Source of the DNA: Hyphomicrobiales bacterium
GTDB lineage: Bacteria; Pseudomonadota; Alphaproteobacteria; Rhizobiales; JAJFHC01
Assembly: GCA_021775835.1 (NCBI GenBank)
Contig: JAJFHC010000310.1
Location: forward strand, 1 to 25,288
Direction: 5' to 3'
Length of the DNA: 25,288 bases
Shown here: in pieces, positions 1 through 8,571 of the stretch
How the letters are laid out: each line of letters begins with the position of its first letter
How positions within the stretch are numbered: position 1 is the first letter of the stretch
Position numbers and translations under genes: made by a program
The notes under the pieces: generated by a model
What the model saw: only the letters and a program-made list of their open reading frames with translations
What the model was told of the DNA's origin: nothing
The model's database searches: none

Positions 1-273
1 GACCAGTCCCTTTGGGCGGTCACCGATATGACGAAGGCTGGTGAAATCCACATTCACCATCATGGGGTAGACCATTCCCCAGATGAGTACGGCTACGATC
101 AAATTAACTGATGCATATTCCAATCCTGCAAGGAATTGAAACAGACCCGGCATCGCGTTGCCCAGGGCGATGCCTGCAGCGATGCACAGAGCGATCCACC
201 CCGACAGCCATTTTTCGAAGAAACCAATCCCGCCTGCAGGCTTTGCAGCTAACACGACGTTCTCACTGTTCAT
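1..273 (-). CDS. Acr3/ArsB-type arsenite efflux permease, N-terminal part (cut by window edge)
   Basis: Read on the minus strand from ATG at 273, the frame is open for 91 codons to the window edge. A Shine-Dalgarno-like AAGGATGTGAG precedes the ATG. The protein has a short cytoplasmic N-terminus, then two hydrophobic segments (about residues 23-40 and 50-70). These are followed by MMVNVDF, a short Ser/Leu-Arg-His segment and GDRPKGL, the pattern typical of the first part of Acr3-family permeases in the bile acid:sodium symporter superfamily. Known members expel arsenite or antimonite across the inner membrane using the proton-motive force. About three quarters of the protein is outside the window, including the conserved cysteine region, so the substrate cannot be confirmed. 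No arsR or arsC is visible on this side. The gene is divergent from the TVP38-like gene, and a perfect FNR box lies 96 bp upstream of its ATG. Confidence 0.8.
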   Translation of the reverse strand, partial: MNSENVVLAAKPAGGIGFFEKWLSGWIALCIAAGIALGNAMPGLFQFLAGLEYASVNLIVAVLIWGMVYPMMVNVDFTSLRHIGDRPKGLV

Positions 274-368
274 GCATCTCACATCCTTGTTTCGTATCCT
301 GCGCCGTTAACTTGGCTACAAAACCAACACAGGTGCCTTGCATTAAGACTACGAACTGAGACACTGCT

Positions 369-382
369 TTGATAAAGATCAA
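369..382. promoter_or_regulatory. FNR/Anr/FixK box, perfect palindrome TTGATaaagATCAA
   Basis: The 14-mer TTGAT-AAAG-ATCAA matches the FNR/Anr/FixK consensus (TTGAT-N4-ATCAA) at all ten defined positions. It lies in the 206-bp gap between the divergent acr3-like gene (ATG 273) and the TVP38-like gene (ATG 480), about 97 bp from each. Toward the minus strand a weak -10-like CTTAAT (347-342) sits 31 bp from the box centre. No equally good -10 is seen on the plus side. Which gene is controlled, or whether both are, is not decided by sequence. Confidence 0.75.
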
Positions 383-479
383 TCGGCTCAATCAAAGCCT
401 TCTGGCTCTTATTGAACCCCGACCCCCAAGAACTAAACGCACGCATTCAATAGACCCTAGAGCGGCGAGACATGAGCTA

Positions 480-1145
480 ATGAACCGGCCAATTTTGTTA
501 AGGATACTTGTCGGGATCGTTGTCGTGGTGCCGATCATATCGTTTGGTTGGTGGGGTTCGATATTTGGATTGCCTTTAGAGTGGCCTGACAGTATCTCAC
601 TTCGCCAGTGGTTCGATCAGCTGGGTGCATGGGGTCCTGTCGCGGTTATCGGATCGATGGCGGTGGCCATCCTCGTCAGTCCCATCCCAAGTGCGCCGAT
701 TGCCTTATCCGCCGGCGCAATCTACGGGCATTTCTGGGGAACGCTTTACGTTCTTATTGGTTCAGAAATTGGCGCTATCGCCGCCTTCAGCATTTCCCGT
801 TTCCTGGGATACAATCTTCTGCACAGGTGGTTTGGAGATCACTTAAATCGCGGCCTCGTCGGTTCCCAGAGTTTTTTGATGGGGACCGTATTTGCAAGCC
901 GACTTCTGCCGTTTATTTCGTTCGATATTGTGAGCTATGCTGCGGGTTTGACATCTTTGTCATTCTGGCGTTTTGCCATTGCCACATTGGCAGGCATCAT
1001 TCCGGCAAGTTTTTTGTTGGCCTATTTCGGCAGTGAATTGGTCGCCGCCGAAACGGATCGTATTTTGCTCGCGGTCGTTCTGCTCGGGTTCCTTGCAGTT
1101 TTGCCATTTGTATTTAGGTTGTTCGTCAAGTCTGATCGGAATTGA
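480..1145 (+). CDS. TVP38/TMEM64-family (DedA/VTT-like) inner membrane protein
   Basis: A 221-residue polytopic membrane protein of the TVP38/TMEM64 (SNARE-associated/VTT domain) family. It has an N-terminal transmembrane helix, then a hydrophobic core containing a GAIYG element, a GSEIGAIAAF segment and SRFLGYNLL. It ends with two or three further helices and a short basic tail. Family members are implicated in membrane lipid scrambling, envelope integrity and sometimes selenite or metal uptake; the substrate here is unknown. The frame is open back to a TTG at 369, but that codon lies inside the FNR box and the added 37 residues are hydrophilic and unlike the family. I therefore chose ATG 480, although its ribosome site is weak. 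Confidence 0.8.
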   Translation: MNRPILLRILVGIVVVVPIISFGWWGSIFGLPLEWPDSISLRQWFDQLGAWGPVAVIGSMAVAILVSPIPSAPIALSAGAIYGHFWGTLYVLIGSEIGAIAAFSISRFLGYNLLHRWFGDHLNRGLVGSQSFLMGTVFASRLLPFISFDIVSYAAGLTSLSFWRFAIATLAGIIPASFLLAYFGSELVAAETDRILLAVVLLGFLAVLPFVFRLFVKSDRN

Positions 1146-1595
1146 CGTGATTACAAATGTTTCCTGAATGACCCGACAGGGAAACTCACTGCTTGAGCAT
1201 TTTCTGGAGCCGCTGCAAATGTACGCTTGTGGCAGAATGTTTTGCAAAAGTCGGTGCGATATCCGGCGCTGATTTACACGGTACATACGATCTTGAAATG
1301 CATGGGACCTTTGACCTTAACCGACCAGACTGGATGGAATTGTTTGACCCTATCGGCAGCGCCGGTATTGTCCGCGGGCACAACTGCATCACCAGACGCA
1401 GTTTGCGCAAATAGCTCGGTACACATAAAATTGCCGGCATCGACGGCCTTTGCGCGTAAAGTTGTCGCCCTCACGTCTCGCCGAATATCAGACACAGACC
1501 AACCTTAAACGAGGAAATTTCAGGGGAGCACGTCACTCATTCAAAGCACTTGGACGTAGTAATGGGCGACCAACACTTTAGACGCTATAAGATAT
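1146..1595. other. 450-bp stretch with no recognised gene
   Basis: No family-level coding region is recognised between the TVP38-like gene and the hybrid kinase. Several overlapping ORFs of 73-93 codons exist on both strands. The only one with a plausible start context is minus 1495-1274 (73 residues, GTG start preceded by AAGG). It has no recognisable motif and about 50 percent GC3. A TATAAG element at about 1586 could be a -10 for the kinase, but no convincing -35 is spaced from it. No strong terminator or FNR box is visible. The stretch may be a decayed gene, a small RNA or simply a long leader. Confidence 0.4.
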
Positions 1596-3581
1596 ATGTC
1601 GGTGACGTGGATGCCCCCCAGATATTCATCTGACAAAAAGGCAAACAAATGTCATACGGTGATGAGCATGGTTGATGAAAAAGACATGAGCCAAGCAGCA
1701 GGGGCATTGACGCTGGACACGTTGCTGAACTCTTCGGTCGACGGGATCATCACAATCGATCAGAGCGGTGCAATTGAGACTGTCAACCCGGCAGCCGCGA
1801 GGATGTTCCAGTATGGCGTTGAGGAGTTCATTGGCCGCAACGTGAAATTCCTCATGCCGGAACCATTTTGTTCGGAACATGACGGCTATTTGCACAGTTA
1901 TATTACGACCGGTACACGCAAGATCATCGGGATCGGCCGGGAGGTTATCGGCCGTCGTAAGGACGGCTCGACCTTTCCCATGCACCTGTCGGTTGGCGAG
2001 TTTGCAATCGACGGGAAGTCTTTTTTCACCGGGATCATTCACGACCTGAGTGAACGAAAACAGGCGGATGCCATGGCGACCCGGCTGGGCCGCGTCTTGG
2101 AGGGCTCTGTCAACGAGGTCTACGTCTTTGATGCCGATACGCTTCGTTTTTTGACGGTCAACAAAGGCGCGCGCCGCAATTTGGGGTATAGCGAAGAAGA
2201 ACTGGGGAAACTCACGCCGGTCGATATCAAGCCAGATTTCGATATGGAGCGGTTCCAGGACATGATCGCACCTCTGAGATCCGGCGAACAGGAACTGCTG
2301 CAATTTGAAACAATCCATCGCCGCAAGGACGGCACGGATTATGATGTGGGCATTAACCTGCAATTGTACCAGGCTGAGGATCCGCCGGTGTTCGTTGCCA
2401 TTATTTTGGACATCACTGAGCGCCGTCAGATTGAACGGGCCTTACGCCAGGCGCAAAAGATGGAGGCGATCGGTCAACTGACCGGAGGCATCGCCCATGA
2501 TTTCAACAATCTGCTTACCGTCATTGTCGGCAATCTCGAATTGCTCGAAATGCGTGTGAGCGACCCGGAAGTCCTCGATCTTGTAAACGAGGCCCAAGAA
2601 GCCGCAGATTTTGGCGCCCGGTTGACCAGCAGGCTCCTGGCTTTTGCCCGCAACAGTCAACTTGAACCGAAAGTAATCGATCTCAATGCCCTGGCCCTGA
2701 GCCTGACGGACTTATTGCAACGGACCCTCGGCGAGACCATCAGTCTGAATTCAGCGTTCAGTACGGACCTTTGGCCAATCAAGATAGATCCGTCACAGCT
2801 TGAGAGCGCGATAGTCAATCTGGCGGTCAACGCCCGCGACGCGATGCCCGCGGGTGGGAAGCTGGTGCTGGAAACACGAAACATCACCATCGTCGAAGGT
2901 TATGAGGCCGTTGAAATAGGCCTCAATCGAGGTGATTACGTGCAGCTTTCCATTACCGATACTGGAGAAGGCATGTCGCAAAACGTTCGTGAAAGGGCGT
3001 TCGAGCCGTTTTTCACGACAAAGGACGTTGGCCGGGGAACCGGATTAGGGCTGTCGATGGTCTATGGATTCGCCAAACAATCCGGCGGTCATATGACAAT
3101 CTATAGCGAAATTGGCATGGGAACCACGGTCAATCTATATCTGCCCTGCCACCAGGCGTTGGTAGTACCGGAGGAGAGTGACAATGGTTCAAGCGGCACC
3201 GCTCTTGGCGACGGAGAACTCATCCTTGTGGTCGAGGATAACGAAGCCGTACGACGTTTGACGATGACCCGCCTGAAAGGTCTGGGGTATCGGGTGCTCG
3301 ACGCTGCCGATGGGGTCCTTGCTTTGGAGGTCCTGGAAAGCCATCCGGAAATTGATCTTGTTTTCACTGATCTGGTCATGCCGGGCGGAGTATCCGGATA
3401 TGATCTTTGCAAGGACGCCCGCAAACGTTGGCCCGGAATACGGGTGCTGCTGACATCCGGTTATGCAGAAGAACTCACTCATGGCGACAAGCTTGAAGCT
3501 GAGAATTTGCGCTTGCTGAGAAAGCCCTATCGCCAGACAGTCCTCGCCCAGTCCATTCGCGAGGCGCTGAACGAGACTTGA
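1596..3581 (+). CDS. FixL-like haem-PAS hybrid sensor histidine kinase (PAS-PAS-HisKA-HATPase-REC)
   Basis: A soluble 661-residue hybrid kinase with no transmembrane helix. PAS1 (about 38-155) closely resembles the FixL haem PAS. It carries LMPEP, then EHDGYL with His95 at the position of the haem-proximal histidine, and GIGR with Arg115 twenty residues later, matching the FixL arginine that contacts bound O2. [16 protein letters not shown] and [12 protein letters not shown] follow. A second PAS (about 165-278) leads to the H-box [11 protein letters not shown] (His301). The ATPase domain has an N-box at 408-416, DTGEGM at 455-460 and GRGTGLGLS at 479-487. A C-terminal receiver (about 541-658) has E547/D548, phospho-acceptor Asp592 and Lys643. 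Numbering is from 1596, but that ATG lacks a ribosome site; ATG 1668 (residue 25), preceded by GGTGA, is the likelier start. The gene ends six bases from the convergent response regulator gene. The O2-sensing role is inferred from the haem-site residues. Confidence 0.9.
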   Translation: MSVTWMPPRYSSDKKANKCHTVMSMVDEKDMSQAAGALTLDTLLNSSVDGIITIDQSGAIETVNPAAARMFQYGVEEFIGRNVKFLMPEPFCSEHDGYLHSYITTGTRKIIGIGREVIGRRKDGSTFPMHLSVGEFAIDGKSFFTGIIHDLSERKQADAMATRLGRVLEGSVNEVYVFDADTLRFLTVNKGARRNLGYSEEELGKLTPVDIKPDFDMERFQDMIAPLRSGEQELLQFETIHRRKDGTDYDVGINLQLYQAEDPPVFVAIILDITERRQIERALRQAQKMEAIGQLTGGIAHDFNNLLTVIVGNLELLEMRVSDPEVLDLVNEAQEAADFGARLTSRLLAFARNSQLEPKVIDLNALALSLTDLLQRTLGETISLNSAFSTDLWPIKIDPSQLESAIVNLAVNARDAMPAGGKLVLETRNITIVEGYEAVEIGLNRGDYVQLSITDTGEGMSQNVRERAFEPFFTTKDVGRGTGLGLSMVYGFAKQSGGHMTIYSEIGMGTTVNLYLPCHQALVVPEESDNGSSGTALGDGELILVVEDNEAVRRLTMTRLKGLGYRVLDAADGVLALEVLESHPEIDLVFTDLVMPGGVSGYDLCKDARKRWPGIRVLLTSGYAEELTHGDKLEAENLRLLRKPYRQTVLAQSIREALNET

Positions 3582-3587
3582 GTCTAC

Positions 3588-4331
3588 TCAGACCGATTGC
3601 ACGTCCACTGTAAATTTGTAACCCAGGCCGCGAACCGTTTTCAGGTAACTCGGGTTTTTGGGGTCTGTCTCGATTTTCTTTCTGAGTCGGGCCACCTGGT
3701 TGTCGACACTGCGGTCGTTGGCGCTCCAGTCGTGCCCCTTGAGCAGATCCATCAACTGATCGCGCGTCAGAACCCGGTGCGGATGTTTGACAAATGTTTC
3801 AAGTAGCTTGAATTCGGCGGTCGTGAGGTCGCGTGTCTCGCCGCAGGGATCGAACATTTCGAGCCGGGTGAAGTCGACGCGCCACCCGTCAAACTGATAA
3901 CTTTCGCCGGTAATGCTTTTTGTTGGTGCCCCAACGGCCGGCGATGAATTCAACTCGCTGCGTCTGAGAACGGATCGAACACGGGCTAATACTTCGCGCA
4001 GATGAAACGGCTTGGTAATGTAGTCGTCGGCTCCCATTTCCAACCCGACGACCTGGTCGATGGTATCTCCTTTTCCGGTTACCATGATGATCGGGATGGA
4101 TCCAATATTTCGAATTTCGCGGGCAATCAGGAGCCCGTCATCTTGTCCCAGGCTCAAATCCAGGGTTACCAAACTGATCTGATTTTCGGACAGACACGCC
4201 ATCGCACTGTCGCGGCTGTCGGCTTCGCTGACTTGATATCCTTCCGGTTCAAAACAGCGCCGCAGGAGCAGCCTGATCTTGGGATCGTCATCAACGACGA
4301 GAATATGGGCAGTTTGTCCCGAACTGGTCAT
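3588..4331 (-). CDS. OmpR/PhoB-family DNA-binding response regulator
   Basis: A 247-residue two-domain regulator. The receiver (about 8-122) has the acidic triad in VVDDD, phospho-acceptor Asp58 in TLDLS, Thr85 in MVTG and Lys107 in ITKPF. The winged-helix effector (about 150-242) contains LTTAEFKLL, the recognition helix region SVDNQVARLRKKIE and the C-terminal hairpin VRGLGYKF. All catalytic residues needed for phosphorelay are present. The gene is tail-to-tail with the FixL-like hybrid kinase (six bases between stops) and divergent from the FixK-like gene. This suggests it is the kinase's partner and acts on the 184-bp divergent promoter region, where a 10-bp direct repeat is found. FixL normally pairs with a LuxR-type FixJ; an OmpR-type partner is unusual. 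The pairing is inferred from position only. The ribosome site is weak (TTGAAGAA before the ATG). Confidence 0.92.
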   Translation of the reverse strand: MTSSGQTAHILVVDDDPKIRLLLRRCFEPEGYQVSEADSRDSAMACLSENQISLVTLDLSLGQDDGLLIAREIRNIGSIPIIMVTGKGDTIDQVVGLEMGADDYITKPFHLREVLARVRSVLRRSELNSSPAVGAPTKSITGESYQFDGWRVDFTRLEMFDPCGETRDLTTAEFKLLETFVKHPHRVLTRDQLMDLLKGHDWSANDRSVDNQVARLRKKIETDPKNPSYLKTVRGLGYKFTVDVQSV

Positions 4332-4408
4332 TTCTTCAATGCAATTTCTGAGGTTTGACGAATTGAATTATGCGTGCGTTGGGCAAGTTCAGACGATCTC
4401 AAGTGCGG

Positions 4409-4428
4409 CGATACAATTCGATACAAAC
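4409..4428 (+). promoter_or_regulatory. Tandem 10-bp direct repeat, candidate OmpR-type operator
   Basis: CGATACAATT followed immediately by CGATACAAAC: the first eight bases repeat exactly with a 10-bp period, one helical turn. OmpR/PhoB-family regulators bind head-to-tail half-sites at 10-11 bp spacing. The repeat lies between the divergent OmpR-type regulator gene and the FixK-like gene, 88 bp upstream of the latter's ATG. No FNR box is found in this gap. The binding assignment is inference. Confidence 0.4.
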
Positions 4429-4515
4429 GGTTACATGACGGACAACATAGGAATACATCGCGACTCTAATCTCATGCTCATCGAAACGGTAATACGGCCT
4501 AAAGGAGACGACAAT

Positions 4516-5208
4516 ATGAGCATTCAGACCGCCATTGCAAATCCTACCACACTTCAGCCCGGCAATATCAACTGGATGGAGGTTCCCGCAAATGGCCAGT
4601 GCGTTTTCACTTTGGCGCCGAAGGAAACGTTATTTCATGACGGTGACGAAGCCGACTTCGTTTACGAAGTGATTGACGGCCTTATTGCCTCTCATAGTCT
4701 TCTGTGTGACGGCCGCCGCCAGATCATGGGGTTTTATCATCCGGGTGACATTATCGGCATGAGCCATGATGGCAATCATCACACAAGCTGCAGTGCGGTC
4801 GGCAGCACAAGGGTTCGCAGCATACCGCGCAGCATGCTTCTGAACGCCGCAAAAGATCGTCCCGAGTTGTCGGAGAAGTTGCTGAATTGCATGACAAATC
4901 AGCTCTACGGCATGCAGAGCCACTTTGTTGTCCTGGGCCGCAAATGCGCACAGGAAAAACTTGCCTCTTTCATATTGGCCCTTGCCCGTCGTTATGCGGC
5001 GGAAGACGCGGAATCCGTCACGTTCCGGCTGCAGATGACGCGCATGGACATCGCTGACTATCTGGGTATGACGATCGAGACCGTCAGTCGGACTCTGACC
5101 AAACTCAAGACAAGCGGCGTCATCGAAATGCCCGACACACTGACCGTCTGCGTTCCCGACCTGTTCAAGCTTGAAGACGTCGCAGAACATGATGATGAGG
5201 GTTGGTAA
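4516..5208 (+). CDS. Crp/FNR-family transcription regulator, FixK-like (no N-terminal Fe-S cysteines)
   Basis: A 230-residue regulator with an N-terminal cyclic-nucleotide-type beta-roll (about 25-120, including FYHPGDIIGM), a dimerisation helix (about 122-155) and a C-terminal winged helix (about 160-222). The recognition helix holds Glu188, Ser191 and Arg192 in TIETVSRTL, the E-x-x-S-R pattern that reads TTGA half-sites in FNR, Anr and FixK. Cysteines are scattered (29, 64, 92, 125, 144, 212) and the N-terminal Cys cluster that binds the FNR [4Fe-4S] centre is absent. The protein is therefore FixK-like and unlikely to sense O2 through a cluster of its own. The frame is open back to 4279, but ATG 4516 is preceded by an excellent AAAGGAG eight bases upstream, and the extra 79 residues overlap the divergent regulator gene. 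It is the likely activator for the FNR-type boxes in this window (inference). Confidence 0.9.
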   Translation: MSIQTAIANPTTLQPGNINWMEVPANGQCVFTLAPKETLFHDGDEADFVYEVIDGLIASHSLLCDGRRQIMGFYHPGDIIGMSHDGNHHTSCSAVGSTRVRSIPRSMLLNAAKDRPELSEKLLNCMTNQLYGMQSHFVVLGRKCAQEKLASFILALARRYAAEDAESVTFRLQMTRMDIADYLGMTIETVSRTLTKLKTSGVIEMPDTLTVCVPDLFKLEDVAEHDDEGW

Positions 5209-5750
5209 AGGTCGGTTTTCTCAGGCAAAGCGCAAGACATCCCGACGAAAGCAATGCGAGAAAGACATTGGATGAGTTTCAAAAACGGAGGGTTGCCATA
5301 GGTGTCTTGCACCCAAACAAGGACCTATGCGCATGCCTCTCGGGATTGGCCGACACGCTTCCGGACGCTTCCCGGCTGACTGTCATAATGCCCACGGACA
5401 CCACGGCAAAACTGTTTGAACGGGCATTGGAGAAACCTCAAGCCAATCATATCCGTAACCGAATTCGCATTATGACTCTGGACGATGAAGCCGCGTTGGC
5501 AAAAAGCCTTCCTGATCACCCGGACACTGCTGGGAACGGTGAGTTGACGAGAGATCAAATTCGCAGCTTTGACACGTGGCTCGACAACAATTCGTCGCGG
5601 CAGTTGAAACAGAGCCTCGTTGACGGCGAATTGCTGCTTATAGCGCAGATCAGCAATGCAGATCAGGAAGCCCAGGTCTACTCGGTTTTGAGCAAATTCA
5701 ATGTTGGCCGAATTCAGTTGCACGACATGCCACGAACAAAAGATCCGTAA
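5202..5750 (+). CDS. Uncharacterised protein translationally coupled to the FixK-like gene
   Basis: An open frame of 182 codons that overlaps the end of the FixK-like gene by seven bases. No in-frame ATG exists near the 5' end. The first start is TTG 5202 after GATGAGGG; TTG 5268 and TTG 5304 are alternatives, the latter downstream of CGGAGGG, so the N-terminus is uncertain. From about residue 30 the protein looks like a small soluble alpha/beta domain, and its C-terminal 40 residues (GELLLIAQISNADQEAQVYS and on to the end) resemble the strand-helix-strand half of ferredoxin-like stress domains such as YflT. That similarity is by eye and weak. No signal peptide, membrane helix or catalytic motif is visible. 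Position suggests co-expression with the regulator. Function unknown. Confidence 0.6.
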   Translation: MVKVGFLRQSARHPDESNARKTLDEFQKRRVAIGVLHPNKDLCACLSGLADTLPDASRLTVIMPTDTTAKLFERALEKPQANHIRNRIRIMTLDDEAALAKSLPDHPDTAGNGELTRDQIRSFDTWLDNNSSRQLKQSLVDGELLLIAQISNADQEAQVYSVLSKFNVGRIQLHDMPRTKDP

Positions 5751-5770
5751 CTCAGGTTCTTTCGCCAGGC

Positions 5771-5784
5771 TTGACCGGGGTCAA
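5771..5784. promoter_or_regulatory. FNR/FixK-type box TTGACcgggGTCAA upstream of the arginine deiminase operon
   Basis: A perfect 5-4-5 palindrome, TTGAC-CGGG-GTCAA, a common variant of the FNR/Anr/Dnr consensus. It starts 20 bp after the preceding stop codon and ends 69 bp before the transporter ATG. A class II arrangement (centre near -41.5) would start transcription near 5819 with a leader of about 35 bases. The -10 region there is poor. ANR control of arc operons is established in Pseudomonas, which supports the assignment. Confidence 0.7.
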
Positions 5785-5853
5785 GGTTCCGCCTCCTGAA
5801 ATAGCGCACTTTGTCGTCTGGGCTCCCACACCCCTATTTCGGAGGACTGGAAC

Positions 5854-7329
5854 ATGACGACGACACCGCGTGCTGCACAAGAAAGCGCGCCTGCTCGATC
5901 AGGCCTGCCAGATCAGCTTGCTGGCCGATTTCCAACCGCTTACACCATTCTCTTCGTCTTGATTGTCACTATGGCGGCCCTGACTTGGTTTGTACCCGCC
6001 GGCCAATATGACCGGGCGGCCAACGAGGCCCTTGGACGCGAGGTCGCCGTACCGGGCACCTACAAAGTTGTTGAAAGTACACCCCAATCCATCATCGATA
6101 TTTTCCTGGCGCCTGTAAATGGTTTCTACAGTCAGGCAGCAGGGACCGCCAACGCGATTGATGTTTCCCTGTTCGTGCTCATTATCGGCGGATTTCTGGG
6201 CGTCGTGAACAGCACTGGCGCCATCAACACCGGAATTACCCGTGCCATGAACGCGATGCGCGGGCGCGAAAAATGGATGATCCCGATCATGATGGCCCTG
6301 TTTGCCGCGGGCGGGACGACCTACGGCATGGCCGAGGAGACGCTTGCTTTTTACATCCTGATCATCCCGGTGATGATTGCAGCGGGATATGACTCAATGA
6401 CCGGAGTCGCCATCATTCTGGTCGGTGCCGGTATCGGCGTGCTGGGGTCAACGATCAATCCGTTCGCCACGACGATCGCGTCGAATGCGGCGGGTATCGC
6501 GTTTACGACCGGTATGGTGTTGCGGTTTGTCATTCTCGGGATCGGTTGGCTCGCGTGTGTTGCCTATGTCATGTGGTATGCCGAACGGGTGCGTGCCAAA
6601 CCCGAATTGTCCATTGTCGCCAACATGAAGGAGGCGAATGAGGTTCATTTCAAGCTGAAAGCAAGTGGCGACGAAGACGCGTTTTCCTTCAAACACAAGA
6701 TTATCCTGATCATCTTCACGCTGACATTCGCCGTCATGGTTTGGGGTGTCTCATCGCAAGGCTGGTGGATGGCGGAGATGTCGGCCTTGTTTCTGGCCGG
6801 TGCGATTGTCGTGGGCATCATTGGATGGCTCGGCGAAAAACCTTTTATCGAAGCCTTCATTAGTGGCGCGCGTGACTTGCTCGGTGTCGCTCTCATTATC
6901 GGCCTGGCGCGCGGTATCGTCGTCATTATGGATGCGGGCAAGATTACGGACACGATCCTGCACTGGGGCGAGCAGGCCATCACCGGCTTGTCGACCGTTG
7001 CTTTTATCAGCGGTGTATTCGGAATCGAGGTTCTGATGTCCTTTCTGGTGCCATCGACGTCCGGTCTGGCTGTCCTGAGCATGCCGATCCTGGCGCCGCT
7101 CGCCGACTTCGCCGGCGTTGGTCGCGACCTCGTCGTGACAGCCTATCAATCGGCATCGGGTCTTGTGAATCTGATCACGCCCACTTCGGCGGTCGTTGTC
7201 GGTGCGCTGGCTATCGGCCGCATCGCCTATGACAAATGGCTTAAATTCATCTGGCCGCTCCTGCTTATCCTGACCGTCGTAGTTATGGCGGCCCTGAGCG
7301 TGACGGCAATGCAGACAGGTGCAGCATGA
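5854..7329 (+). CDS. YfcC-family basic amino acid carrier, probable arginine/ornithine exchanger of the ADI pathway
   Basis: A 491-residue polytopic protein of the YfcC (DcuC/C4-dicarboxylate anaerobic carrier, ArsB/NhaD-like fold) family with about 11-12 hydrophobic segments. The first is near residues 29-46, followed by a loop with [11 protein letters not shown]. Family marks include [15 protein letters not shown] (about 152-166), GSTINPFAT and, near the end, [14 protein letters not shown] (about 437-450). GGAGG lies ten bases before the ATG. The gene overlaps arcA by ATGA and is first in the operon, where ArcD normally stands. Exchange of arginine for ornithine is therefore inferred from context. 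ArcD proper belongs to the unrelated APC family, so this is a non-orthologous replacement seen in other arc operons. Confidence 0.85.
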   Translation: MTTTPRAAQESAPARSGLPDQLAGRFPTAYTILFVLIVTMAALTWFVPAGQYDRAANEALGREVAVPGTYKVVESTPQSIIDIFLAPVNGFYSQAAGTANAIDVSLFVLIIGGFLGVVNSTGAINTGITRAMNAMRGREKWMIPIMMALFAAGGTTYGMAEETLAFYILIIPVMIAAGYDSMTGVAIILVGAGIGVLGSTINPFATTIASNAAGIAFTTGMVLRFVILGIGWLACVAYVMWYAERVRAKPELSIVANMKEANEVHFKLKASGDEDAFSFKHKIILIIFTLTFAVMVWGVSSQGWWMAEMSALFLAGAIVVGIIGWLGEKPFIEAFISGARDLLGVALIIGLARGIVVIMDAGKITDTILHWGEQAITGLSTVAFISGVFGIEVLMSFLVPSTSGLAVLSMPILAPLADFAGVGRDLVVTAYQSASGLVNLITPTSAVVVGALAIGRIAYDKWLKFIWPLLLILTVVVMAALSVTAMQTGAA

Positions 7330-8552
7330 CCCCTCAATTGGGCGTTCATTCCGAAGCCGGAAAGTTGCGCACTGTACTGGTCTGTCGGCCGGGCCTGGCT
7401 CACGAGCGGCTCACGCCGGCGAACTGCGGGGACCTCCTGTTCGATGATGTCTTCTGGGTACAGCAGGCGAAGGCCGATCATCATGATTTCTGTACCAAGA
7501 TGTCGGATCGGGGCATAGAGGTGCTGGAGATGCACGACCTGCTTGCAGGAACGATGGCAAAAACGCCGGCACGGAAGTGGCTTCTTGATCGTAAGCTGAC
7601 AGAGAACCACGTCGGTGTCGGCATGGCCGCCGAACTGCGTGGCTGGATGGATGAGTTGCCGGCGGCCGAACTGGCCAGATTTCTGATCGGCGGGGTCGCG
7701 GTTCATGATCTGCCCTTTGAACCTAAAGGTATGTTCGGCCCCTACTTGGGATCCGACGGCTTCGTTCTACCACCGTTGCCAAACACGATCTTCACGCGGG
7801 ATACGAGTTGCTGGATCTATGGCGGTGTGACGCTCAACCCCATGCACTGGCCGGCGCGTCGTCAGGAGACACTGCTGATGGCGGCGGTCTATCGGTTCCA
7901 TCCGCGTTTTGCAGAAACAGGCCCGAACATCTGGTGGGGCGATGGGGAAACCGACTATGGGCCGGCGACCCTTGAAGGCGGTGACGTCATGCCCATTGGC
8001 GACGGCATTGTGCTGATCGGCATGGGAGAACGGTCCACGCCACAGGCCGTGGGCCAGGTAGCGCGCCACTTGTTCCGCTCCGGAGCGGCCGAGCGTGTCA
8101 TTGCCTGTCAGATGCCCCGATCGCGGGCGGCGATGCATCTGGACACGGTATTTTCGTTCTGTGACCGGGATCTGGTTACGAGTTTTGTCGATGTCGCCGA
8201 TCAGGTCACCTGTTACAGCCTGCGGCCCGGCACCAAGGACAATCAGATTGACTGCCGTCAGGAGTTCAAATCGTTGTTCGAAGTGACGGCCGAGGCATTG
8301 GGTTTGAAAGAACTACGCGTCGTGCCGACCGCCGGCGATACCTATGAACAGGCGCGCGAACAATGGGATGACGGCAACAATGTCATCGCCCTGGAGCCGG
8401 GCGTGGTCGTCGCTTATGACCGCAATGTCTTTACCAACACGCAACTGCGAAAAGCCGGTGTCGAGGTCATCACCATCCGAGGCAGCGAACTCGGCCGCGG
8501 CCGCGGCGGGGGGCATTGCATGACCTGTCCGATTGCCCGCGATCCGCTTTGA
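7326..8552 (+). CDS. arcA: Arginine deiminase
   Basis: A cytosolic enzyme that hydrolyses L-arginine to citrulline and ammonia, step one of the arginine deiminase pathway. At 408 residues it is normal for the family. Catalytic residues of the guanidino-group-modifying fold are all present: Asp159 in FTRD, Glu217-Gly-Gly-Asp220, His271-x-Asp273 in MHLDTVF and nucleophile Cys398 in GGGHCMT. Four of these are offset by exactly seven residues from the Pseudomonas aeruginosa enzyme as I recall its numbering (D166, E224, H278, D280), and the Cys by eight. The start codon overlaps the transporter's stop (ATGA), indicating tight translational coupling. Expression is expected under low oxygen from the upstream FNR-type box. 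Confidence 0.97.
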   Translation: MTPQLGVHSEAGKLRTVLVCRPGLAHERLTPANCGDLLFDDVFWVQQAKADHHDFCTKMSDRGIEVLEMHDLLAGTMAKTPARKWLLDRKLTENHVGVGMAAELRGWMDELPAAELARFLIGGVAVHDLPFEPKGMFGPYLGSDGFVLPPLPNTIFTRDTSCWIYGGVTLNPMHWPARRQETLLMAAVYRFHPRFAETGPNIWWGDGETDYGPATLEGGDVMPIGDGIVLIGMGERSTPQAVGQVARHLFRSGAAERVIACQMPRSRAAMHLDTVFSFCDRDLVTSFVDVADQVTCYSLRPGTKDNQIDCRQEFKSLFEVTAEALGLKELRVVPTAGDTYEQAREQWDDGNNVIALEPGVVVAYDRNVFTNTQLRKAGVEVITIRGSELGRGRGGGHCMTCPIARDPL

Positions 8553-8571
8553 CTCACAAAGGATGCTCATA

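Noticed and set aside
1626..2363. 245-codon open frame on the minus strand
   Set aside because: It lies entirely antisense to the conserved PAS domains of the hybrid kinase and its translation resembles no family.
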